DNA of 64,000 bases from Crossaster papposus. Its lineage: Eukaryota > Echinodermata > Asteroidea > Velatida > Solasteridae. Shown here piece after piece: positions 13,201 through 25,200 of the stretch (position 1 is the first letter of the stretch; every line of letters starts with the position of its first letter). The notes below the pieces were generated by a model. The model had not been told where the DNA came from and made no database searches. It saw nothing but the letters and a program-made list of their open reading frames with translations. Made by a program: the position numbers and the translations under genes. The DNA lies in contig JBAIAA010000019.1 in the NCBI GenBank assembly GCA_037893245.1, positions 372,001 to 436,000 on the forward strand. The letters run 5' to 3'.

Positions 13201-16200
13201 TGGAGGTTTGATACTCAATATTTTTTTTGTATTTTTCTTTTTTAGTCTGGAGTCTTAATACAGAGATTAGGAGAAAACGGGCATTTCTTGCAAATTTCAT
13301 AGAGCTGCTAAGCACAAAAATTTGCTGAGCACAAAAAAGTCTTGCTCATTAAAAACAGGTTACCAGCCCAAATTATGCGTGTTGTTCATGCTAAGCAAAA
13401 AAAACCAGCTGATTATCAATCCAGAACAATAAAGATCAGGTGAAAATTTGGTCTGTAACCTTGTTTTTGCCAAGGACAAATTGTCATGCTAAGCCAATTT
13501 TTGTGCTTAGCAGCTCTATGAAATTGGCCCCTGCTGATGACAGACATTTCTGGCCTTGCTCTTGGCGTGTTTATGCGTCATCAATTTTGAATCTGGAAAC
13601 ATTTTTGCGTTTATTTACGTCATCCGGCGCGAACTGGTTAAAGTTTCGAGTTCTGTACATTATAAAAATGCCAATTGTTTTTTCTTCAAAACACTTTTTT
13701 ACACTACTTTCCTAATGTGTGACCGGCTCTACAAAAAGGTGTATTAATTCGCATTGAGCACTATCAAGTAATGGCCCGCTCAACGTTGAGAGGGTAAACA
13801 TTTCATACAAAATGTGATTTTAATTTTTTGTCATGAATGACATCTTTAATATCTACACTTTCAGGTTTCTTTCAAAGAAATGTTGATTTTGATAAATAAA
13901 GTGCCAAAAACGACCACTTTGTGTGCATCGTTCTGTTGTCGTACAACAGAGCCGGCTATTTCAAAGCCTGTTTTCTCAGTTGTGTAATTTGAACTCTAAG
14001 GAAGTAATCAATATGTAAACTCGTCATATCTCCAAAATGAGAGGGGCTATGGAGCTCTATTATATACCAAATGAAAACTTACGTTGTGGGCATTTCTACC
14101 ATGTATATAACTCAATTTTACTATTTTGCGACATAATACACCTTTTTGTAGAGCCGGTCAAATATTTCTAAACAAAACACAGTTAACAGACATACATGTA
14201 CCAAAGATTACAAATATCAATAAATTTACTGTGCAGTTTGTAAAATTGGCTACGGATATCCGGAATCAGTTCTCGACATTAGCGATCGGGTACTCGATTA
14301 CCCGGTTACGACGTACAGGCCTAGTCCGCTGTATATATTCCGTATAATTGACGTACCTTGGAGGCTATGAGATACGGGGGAACCACTTCTATTTTCTGTT
14401 CATCAAAGAGTTCCTTGCATTGCATGGTGACAAAATCCCCCGCTAAGGGACTCTTGACAATTCCTGAAATCAAATGTATATCAACAATTTTACACAAAAA
14501 TGCTAAAATGTGACCTCCTCCCACAAAAAAACAGATTTTTTTTTAAAAGTGAAATATTGTTATTTCCATTTAGGACACATCTTCAGCTTTCATTTGGTAC
14601 CCAAACCACCTTTATAAAATACATACTTCCAATTTTATGAGAGTTTAAGACGATGTATTTATGAGATAAATTACCACTTTTAAGACACAGTTTGCCGCAA
14701 TAAATATATGATTTTTGTACTTTCTCATCAATAAAGTTGATTTTGTTTAACTGAGGGGTTAAAGTTAAGTATACATATTCAAAAATAACGAAAAAACAAA
14801 AATCGATGTCCGCCAGATTTTTTACCTCATTTCAACTTTGACGAGCTGTATTTTAAAATAGCCTGTGCGACTTATGTCTGGTTTCAAAGGAGCGGGTCTA
14901 TTACAGACTCTAAACTTACCCTGTTGTAGAACATAGCCCTCATGGACTGGCGAGGCCGTCGTGTGTGTCGCACCGCTGTCTATCACAAGCCCAGTGGATC
15001 GAATATTAGCAAACCTGTAAGCTGACATTTAAGGAACTCAATTGGTACTCGCAGCATTTCAGGGTTGTAGCTAGAACAAGTGCTGGCTAATTTACCGAAA
15101 AAATAGAGCGTGGCGAGCGAAGGACGGCGTTCTCACGGCGTCTATGCAGTTCATCAATCATCAATCATCAATACTCCGAAAACTGGCTTATTGGGGGCGC
15201 CCTTGATTATCACGAGATATGTTTCTGTGAAGCAAATGTCATGATAATCAAGGGCGCCCTCAATAAGCCCGTTTTCGGAGTAGAAAACAATTTCAAAACA
15301 CGGGTAACTATTTAATAAACAAAGCAGAGATGATCGTTTTACAAGTAAAATGGGAAGTTATGGATGTGCAACTATGTTTATTTTTCTCTTTTCTCAACAA
15401 AACTTGATTCAAACTGAGTTTTTTGGTGCCGGTCGGAAAGGTGTTAGTTTACCTTCCGTCCCGGACTCCCGGCCGGCCAATGCGAGTGCCGGTCAGACCC
15501 GACCGGCGCCGACCGGTGTGGCGATATCCCTGCGGCATTTCACCGAGATGAGTCATAGAACGTTATTGAGAAACACTGTCCATGGAAATCACCCAATTGG
15601 GCTAGAAAACGATTGAACGTCCACACAACCAACGTTAATAAAAAAAGACTTTTTTCTGTTATTCCTGTGATGTCGCATGAGAACAGATTTCATCAAAAAT
15701 TGTGACTTAAAATTGTGACTAAAAAATCTAGTAGTTTGGGTGCTAATAGTACACCAATCTAGTTTCCTATATCAGATTGCCTTTTGGGAGCTGTTCGAAA
15801 AAAGATAGAGTGCCATGGTCTCATCGTCTGAATTCCCAGTCTGTGGTTAAAGCTGCAGGTTGTGGGTTCGAGTCAGGCCTGGGACTACAGTGCGTGTGCC
15901 CTTGGGCAAGGCACTTTGTCGCTCATTGCTTCTCTCCACCCAGGAGTAAATGAATACCTGTGAGGGCACAGATGGCTATTATTAGCTGCTTTGCGCTGAA
16001 ATGGCAGCATCGAGCTGTATACTCCCCAGGGAGCTGAGATGGTATTTGGAATGTTTCATGTGCCCAATGACCGGGGTAATAATATAAGAGCGCCTTGACT
16101 TCCAGTCTTGGTGGATGCGTGCGCTATATAAGAATCCAGTATTATTATTAATAAAAAAAGGGAATAGTGAGTTTTTTCGGAAGTATAGCTGCATCAAAAT

Positions 16201-19200
16201 GTGTGTTACAAGACATACAGAAGTAGTGATTGGATGGGCACTTTCTGAACTTCGCTCAGGCAAGACTCAAAATGTGACCCACCACGCCAAAACCAGACGG
16301 AAGTCGGCAAATGCCATTTCGAGATACGGCATTGTACAAAAAAATATATATATTTTTTTAATTTTATTTTTTTAATTATTTTATTTTTTATTTTTTTTAT
16401 TTTTTTTTAATTTTTTTCCCCACAAATCTCTAAAACTCTAATTTATAGTCTGTTTATGTTTAAACCTTTTTGTTAAATACCAGAAAGTAATAATATCGGC
16501 CTTCTCCTGATTTTTGCTGAATAATGTATGATAATGATGAACGACTTTAGTGCTCGTTTTCTCAAAAGCATCCCTTGACACTTCCTAACTTCAAAAAGAT
16601 GTAACTTCAAAAGTATACCACCTATTTGAGTCCACTATTAGTCCAGTGGCTTAGCGCCAATTTTTGGCAAAATCGTGACCCGCCGGATTAAAGCACCAAA
16701 CTTGGCACACTTGTTCTATAGGACCCACTGAACAATTCTAGAGGGGGTGCCCGGCTTAGGTGACCTAGGTCAAGGTCAGGCCGAGGTCAAAGGTCACATG
16801 TTAAATAATATTTTATAAATTCAGATAAGATTGCAAATAAAGGCTGCCAAGCTAGATTTGAAGGCACTAAATTGTTTGCACGTGTTCTATAAGACCAACA
16901 TAATCACCCTAGAGGGGGTGTACAGTTTTGGTGACCTAGGTCAAGGTCAGGCCGAGGTCAAAGGTCACATGTTAAATAATATTTTATAAATTCAGATAAG
17001 ATTGCAAATAAAGGCTGCCAAGCTAGATTTGAAGGCACTAAATTGTTTGCACGTGTTCTATAAGACCAACATAATCACCCTAGAGGGGGTGTACAGTTTT
17101 GGTGACCTAGGTCAAGGTCAGGTCAAAGTTCATATGACATATATTACTGAAGAAATTACTGTAGAAATGCAGATATGATTGCAAATCAAAGTTTTTGTGC
17201 ATACCACCTCTAACCAAAAGTGAGGGCCAAGAAAAGTATGCCTTATGTGAAAAATCTACCAGACGCTCAACTCTCCCACATTGAACTGGTAGCATTGAGC
17301 AGGGGCCTTAACTTCCTCCCGACCCCCCAAAAACCAAAAAGGTCGACCATCCTTCGCCATTCCCGATCCTTCTTCATAAAGATGAGATTACGGTTAAGAA
17401 TGGCAGGGAGAGTCAGACCTATAAGCTCACACCCGTTCAAACTGACTCCCCAACCTACCTTCAATCTAAACCTAGAGTCATATATTGAAGGCACTCTGGA
17501 GGAACTATCCAGACTGAAAATTCAAAATGTCAAACTAAATATAACAAAAGCAGAACGTGTTGCGCTATCTGGCCTTAAGAAAAGACAGGATATTATCATC
17601 AAACAATTTGATAAAGGCCGCAGTGTGTGCGTCCTTAACAAACAAGACTACATACGTGAAGGGACACGACAATTAACAGGCCCCCACTATGAAGAAATTA
17701 ACAGGGACTTGACCGATGAAACCGCGGAATTAGTCTCTCAAGCCATACGCCAACTCTACGTGGACGGACTCGTATCGAAAGACATATCGGAGTTTCTTAA
17801 CCCCCGCAACCACGACATTAAAACACCTTGCCTTTACCTCCTACCAAATGTTCACAAAAAAGTACCAGAAGGAACACGGTTCGTGGGGAGGCCAATCATT
17901 AGTGGTTGCGGAGGACCGACTCAATCCATATCCAAATACATAGACTATTTTTTGCTCCCAATTGTCAAACAGCAAAGCACATACACACGCGATTCTGGGC
18001 ATGTGCTTGAAAAACTAAAAAACCTGACATTGGAGCAAGATAGCTTATTGATGACACTGGATATAGTATCCATGTACACTAACTGCCCACAAGATGAGGC
18101 AATTGAATCAGTTTGTGACGCACTTGCAATGGCCGATGACAGACTATACGCAATACCCAAGCCCACAACAGACCACGCGCGACGTCTCCTTGGACTCATT
18201 ATGCGTCTAAACACGTTTGAATTTAATGGCAAGTTTTTCAGACAAACAATTGGCGTGGCCATGGGCAGCGAATGCAGTCCGGAGATTTGTGACATAACTC
18301 TATTCAAATACGAACAAGAAAAAATCCTCCCTCACAATCCCTCAATTGTGAGCTACATGAGATATAGAGACGATGTTCTCATAATCTTTAACGGAAATGA
18401 AAAGCAGGCTGTTGACCTAGTGCAATCACTTAATAAAATTCACCCTACGCTGAAGTTCACGTCTGAGATCTTGCACCGCCAAGTCACCTTTCTCGACCTT
18501 ATTATCTACAAAGGCGAACGATTTATACATGAAGGGATATTGGATACTCGAGTCGCTACCAAAAAAACTGATACATTTCAGTACCTAGCTCGAGATTCAG
18601 CACACCCTAAGTCAGTATTTGGCGGATTAATCAAGGGCGAAGTGACCAGATACAAACGTATATGTACCCATTCAAAAGACTTTGAGGAGAGGGTTGAATT
18701 CTTCAAAGACAAACTTCCAAAGCGCGGATACACAAACGAAGACCTAGCTCTCCTTTATCAAAGAAATGGATCTCAAGACTAAAACAAAATGAATAAGTCA
18801 ACCCCCCCCCCCCCCCCCCTTGTACTTGCCATGCGTCATATAAACCGACACACAAATAAAAACAAGGAAAGCAAAATGAATTATATAAGAGGGTGGCTGA
18901 TGAAGTGCATGATATAGCACAGAAAATATGCCCTGCTCCCCTTCCAAAAAAGGGAAAAAAAGAGGGGACGGCATATTATCACCGGTAATAATCAATCACT
19001 GTGTGAACTAAAAACAAAGGGACCACTGTGGCAATACACAAACCAGTCATTGCGTCGCCATAATCAGAGACAGGGTTTGAAACTCCCGCTTTTAGGGAAT
19101 GTCTAACCCAATTGGCCTGCAGACGTTTGATGTATTTGCCCGTCCACGAACTCCAACCACGGACTGTCATCTAGCAGAGATAATGTGGCTAAAACTGACC

Positions 19201-22200
19201 CCCAGATGCGTGTCTTACACAAAAAAGGAAAAAAGAGTTAAGAATTACGCTCTAGAGAGACCAGTCAAACAGCCACCTTCTAGCATACCCACTAGTTAAC
19301 GTACAATTACAGATTTATCTCGGCAGATCAGTCACAAATACAATTCATATGATACTTGTCAGCAGAACCTTTTCCGCGTCTCAAAAAAATACCGAAAAGC
19401 ACGGAGGGGTTCTTTTGAAACTTGTACACGAAACACCCCCCCCCCCCCCCCCCCCCCCCATTCCTACAGACTGCAATCTCGCAGAAAAAAATGTGGCCTG
19501 AACTGACCTCCCATGAAGCGTATATCACTAGAAAAAAAACTTAAATTAAGAATTACGCTCTGGGCGGGATAGTTACGCAACCACACAGCTGGCATACCAG
19601 CACATCATAAATTATACAGATTTATCTCTGCAGACCAAGCCACCACCTAAAATCAATACTTCACGCAGCAGAACTGCTTCAGCATCTCCAAAAAAAATTA
19701 CGAAAACGATGAGAAAAAGTTCTGACTTGTGACAACTCCCATAAACACCCTCCCCTTCCCACATAGAATGAGTTCTGATTCACTGCAGCTAACTCTAGAA
19801 TTGATTAAAAAAAAGACAAAAAAATTAACTGATCATTCCTTGAAGTATGCCTGCATAAACCGGTTTCTCTGTGCTATACCTTCTTGCAAAAGCACTCCAT
19901 TAGAATTATAATAGCCTCACAGAAAAAAAAAGAAAATTCCACAAAACCCAGTATTACACGTCCTTCACGTTAATGTCTTTCCCAGGTGACCGAGAATCGC
20001 TCTAAAAATTAAAAAAAACGTGACTGACATGTATGATTACGCTGCTTCCCAATAAACACAAAAACAACGTGAGAATTCTGGTCTTTGACAATTATCAAAG
20101 TTGTCCAGTGCCTTTAAGCCATCACTTAAACAACATCACTTTTTCTGTTTGAACATTTCAATCTAAAAAACTCTACAACATATATGGCCGCCATCTTGGA
20201 TTTATTCAAATAAACATTTGAAATTTTGATTTAAATTGTTAAGTAGCTTAATTTGTAAGAATCTCCATGTTTGTGGAACCTTTGATTTTTTTCACTTAAC
20301 CAATCATATCTGCATTTATACAGTTTTATATGCCATGTGACCTTTGACCTCGGCCTGACCTTGACCTAGGTCACCCAAACCGGGACCCCATCAAGAATAG
20401 TCCTTTAGGTCCTTGAAAACAAGTATAAGATTTAAAGCCTATCTTAATTGTCAACCTTGATTTGCAATCATAGATCTGCATTTATGCAGTATTATATGCC
20501 TTGTGAACTTTGACCTCAGCCTGACCTTGATAAAGGTCATCCCAACCGGACACCCCTTCTACAATGGTTCTATTGGCCCTATAGAGCAACTCTACACAAT
20601 TAAGTGTCTAAAATATTGCTTGTCAACCTTGATTTGCAATCATAATGTGCATTTAAACAGCATTATTATATGCCACGTGACCTTTGACCTCAGGCTGACC
20701 ATTACCTAGGTCACTTAAGCCGGGCATCCCTTCTACAATGGTTCTGTTGGTCCTATAGAACAACTCTACACAAGTTAGTGTCTAAAAAATTGCTTCTCAA
20801 CCTTGATTTGCCATCAATATCCGCATTCAAACATAATTACATGCCACGTGACCTTTGACCTCATGCTGACCTTGACCTAGGTCACCTAAGCCGGGCACCC
20901 CCCTCTAGAATTGTTCAGTGGGTCATATAGAACAAGTGTGCCAAGTTTGGTGCTTTAATCCGGCGGGTCACGATTTTTTCACTAAGCCACCGGACTATAT
21001 AGCTTATTTTAAAGCTTAAAACGCTAGCAATCCAATGGTATAAAAATCTCTCATATGAAAAATTTCGACTTCAGCCTGGTTTTGGGGTGGTGGGTCACAA
21101 ATGGTTTGCAAGGACCTCGCATTAATTCCTATGCAATTTGGATTGATCGCCCCACGTGTGCACCATGAATTTGTGGTCGATAGGAAAGGATACGCTGTCT
21201 GGACTGCATTCTTGCACAGGAAGAATGCAGGAATGTTGTATTTCTCAAACATGATTTCGGTGAGTTTCTCTCTCTTGTGCCTTGTGTTCCACTGCGGAAG
21301 CAAAGAAATGAAGACAAATCTCAGATTGTTTGCTTGGGTCGATAGTAATTGATAAGGCTGTGCAAAATATAGATTGGTACGGAAGTACCCAAAGTCATAT
21401 CGTAAGCTTGAGCCTTGAGTCTGACGCCTCGCGAGTCCGACGCCTCGCGAGTCCGACGCCTCGCGAGTCCGACGCCTCGCGAGTCCGACGCCTCGCGAGT
21501 CCAAAGCCTCATAGGTCCGATGCCTCATAGATCCAAGGCCTCATAAGTCCGACGACTCATAAGTCCGACGCCTCATAAGTCCGACGCCTCATAAGTCCGA
21601 CTATCATAAGTCCGATGTTTGACAAAAAAGTAAATTTAATTGTCGGACTTATGAGGCGTCGGACCTATGAAGCGTTAGACCTCCGACGCCTCGCGAGTCC
21701 GACTATTGCGAGTCCGACGCCTCGCGAGTCCGACGCCTCATAGGCCTGATGCCTCATAGATCCAATGCCTCATAGGTCCGACGACAATTGAATTGTCGGA
21801 CTTATGAGGCGTCGGACCTATGAAGCGTCAGACCTCCGACGCCTCGCGAGTCCGACGTGTTGCGAGTCCGACGCCTCGCGAGTCCGACGCCTCGCGAGTC
21901 CGACGCCTCGCGAGTCCGACGCCTCGCGAGTCCGATGCCATTTAGTTCCAAATGCCCGATGCCTCATAGGTCCGATGCCTCATAGGTCTAATGCCTCATA
22001 GGTCTAATGCCTCATAGGTCTAATGCCTCATAGGTGCGACGCCTCATAGGTCCGATAACTATAAGTCCGATGTTTGACAAAAAAGTAAATTTGATTGTCA
22101 GACTTATGAGGCATCGGACCTATGAGGCGTGGGACCTTTTAGGCGTCAGACCTACGAGGCGTCAAACGCCCTAAATCCTGCAAAATTTTTTGATGCATCA

Positions 22201-25200
22201 ACTTCGAAGTTCCCCCAATCCTGCAAAATCCTGCATTTTGCAAAGAGGATTTTAAAGGATTTCGGAGGGTTAGGGTTAAAATTCCATACATGTACAGTGG
22301 AACGCCACTATACCGAACTAAAATTGTCGATTCTCAGATTGTATCGTAAAATTGGGCGTGATCCCTGGCCACACGGCATTCTGGTGTTTACGACTTCCGA
22401 CCAGCGCCCGCGAATAAAGATACCGACGATCTGGAAGGTAGCCAACTTAGGGCAAGATAGCTCAGTTTGTACAGCGCCGGTACGGTATTCCAGAGGTCGC
22501 AGGTTCGAGTCCCGCCTTGCTCATTTCTTTGTTCACTTTGAAATGTTAACATCTCACTACAAGTAGTATTTTGTAGTATTTTGTAGTATTGAGCAACGCC
22601 GGGGTTAATCGACTCAGAGTGATTTTGTTCGACTTACCGGTGGCTCCGACATTAGTACTGGGTGTTCAGCTGAGTCGGACTGGATGTAACGTTTGTAGAT
22701 GTGGTCCAAGAGGGCGCCAAACATGTCCCAGTCATCGACTGTAAAAAAACCACAAATGAAATATACAAATCAAATAAGTTGAGAGGGCCTAATATTTCGA
22801 TCTTAACAAGATCTTCTTCAGAGACATAATGACTGTGTACACGAAACAAACATATATAGGGCAACATACAGCATGATGCACATCATAGCTGGCAGAAGAA
22901 ACACAAAAGGAAAGGCCGGTACAGAGTTCTGTGGAACAACAAAAGGAGGATTAGGCTGAAGGGTTAAAGTAGGCATTTCATCTAATTTTTTAATTGCTTC
23001 AGTGACACACCAATTTATAGCCACGATGAAAGAGCAGGTCTCAAGCATTCCACCAATGTAAAAAAAAAAAATCGGGCAAGCGGTTCTCAAAATACAGAAA
23101 TTTAAATAATGCAAAAATTGGTTCAAATTGTCGCTAAAGGTCAAAGGTCACCTTATGTTTTTCTTTATAAAGGCAATGGCACCGTCAAGAATGTAAATAT
23201 TACAGTATTATCTCTCATAACTCCAAAACGGTTTATTCAATGTTGTTCATATTTGGCACAATGATTACTTATATTGTTGCGCTCTAATTTAAAGCAAAAT
23301 TATGATATTAAAATAATGTTTAATTGCTCATTTGCATATTTAATTACCAAAATGTTGGGAAAAAAAATGATTTTTTGCCGTATTTTTGGACTATTATTAA
23401 TGTGAAGCACGTGTGAAGTAGGTCTTTCTAGCAGGGACAAATCACCGACAGAATAAAAAATTCTCTAAAAAGAATAAATTATCTAATTTGCTTAATTAAT
23501 TAATAAGTCTTGTTACAGTAACTTATTCCTTCTATTCACTGTCACACCTTCTGTTGAACTTGTTATAACAATAACCCTTGCCCTACTTCCTTCAAAGAGT
23601 AAGACTGATTACATGTACAGATGTATCAGTAATTGGCTTAATTGGATTGCATGATAATTACATGCGCATTAATTATGCCAGCCAATTGCCGCCATATATC
23701 GTAATTTACATGTACACGTACATCCATCGACATTATTTTGTCCAAATAATTTAACATTAAAATTCAGTTGACTCAAAATTGAAACAAAATTAGATGTGGA
23801 CTCATTCTTTATTTGATGGTTTGATCTACAGTACAGAACATACATGTAGTCCAGCCAGTCCATTTGAATAATAAAAATGCATCAGAATTAGGCCTAAGTA
23901 AGAAGTTGAGTCACAAACAATGACAAAACAAATCCATAGCGCAATAGGTTAACGAGAAAAATGGGACGTTTTTGTCCAAAAAAAATACCTAACATTAATC
24001 GTTTTCTGACATGTAAATACACAATAAGTATAAAATGACTCTCTTCCTTTAATATGTAAATATCTTTTGGATGTATCAATACGATTTAGGGGATGAAAAT
24101 TGGTGACTAATAACGACGACTGTAAACCAAGTGTACGTGTTCGGTACCCAACCTTCCACAGTATCATGTGTATGGAATTGTCTTGTGGTAACCAGTCTAC
24201 TGACAATCATGCGGAAGCAAGTGTGAAAAACTGGAAAAAAACGCTGTACAAAAGTACATTTTGGGGGGGGCCGTTTTAGAACCAAAACTACTAAAAACTT
24301 CAATTCTCATAAAGGAATATATTTCCTACCTTCTGAAGAAGTCCGGTGTGGAAAAAATAGCGAACTTCTGTGATAATCTGGTCTCAAAATTTGTCTTTCG
24401 CACCGTTTGAAAACCGCTGGTCCGATCTTCGCAGGGCAAACGAGGTGGGTAAAAGCACTCGTGTTCTTCCGAAAATTACCGATCACGCGCCGATGTCGGG
24501 AACCTAAACGCCCCCGATTGGTCAATAAAAAACTAATGGTAAACCGAGTACAACCGAGTGAAAGCCGTAAGGACGTGCCACGCACGATCGGGCTCACTTC
24601 CGGCGCTGTGCAGGCAGTTTTTTTCCTACACCACGTTTTATTTTAACTCATAACTATTGAACTACTGGGTCGTTTGCGCTGATTTTGCGGCAATAATCCC
24701 GTAAGATATGCATTATTACGATTACGAATTTTCACGATCATCTTTGTTATAAAACCTGAGAAACAATCTAATATATTTCGACATCATTTTTTTTTTTTTG
24801 CAACGTGTATGCGTGGGGCTGTGTGCGCAGTTACCGCGACTGGTTTTGTGACGTCACTGAGAGGCCTAGGTTAAAGGGAAAGGTCAGTGTGGGTAGGATC
24901 AAAGAAAGAACTAACAAAGAAGTATTAATAGGAGATAATGTGGAAGGGGGGGGGGGGGGGGGGGGTGGGAGGGACAATAGACAAAGGGGAAACCAGAGGG
25001 GTGAGAACAAATAAGAACAAACTGCTGGCATTGCATTTCTCGACAAGTCAACATTTGAAATACTGAGGGAAAAAGTCCTCCGTCAAATCAAGTTTTGATA
25101 TTTTTGTGTATAACTCAAGAAAAATTGGGCCAATTCCGCTGACATTTTGTTGTAACTATCCTTGTGCCCCACCCATATACATGTAGGCTGCAAAAACATG

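Larger units (their letters stand above)
16273..21099. mobile_element. TGTGACC-type MITE split by the Penelope-carrying element
   Basis: Left part 16273-16639 matches the right end of the intact copy at 61986-62389 (gccgacttccgcctggtgg, inverted). Right part 20997-21099 matches its left end (accaccccaaaaccaggct, inverted). The 4.36-kb element lies between them. Confidence 0.7.

Noticed and set aside
17945-18307. 120-codon minus-strand frame
   Set aside because: Shadow of the reverse transcriptase ORF on the other strand.
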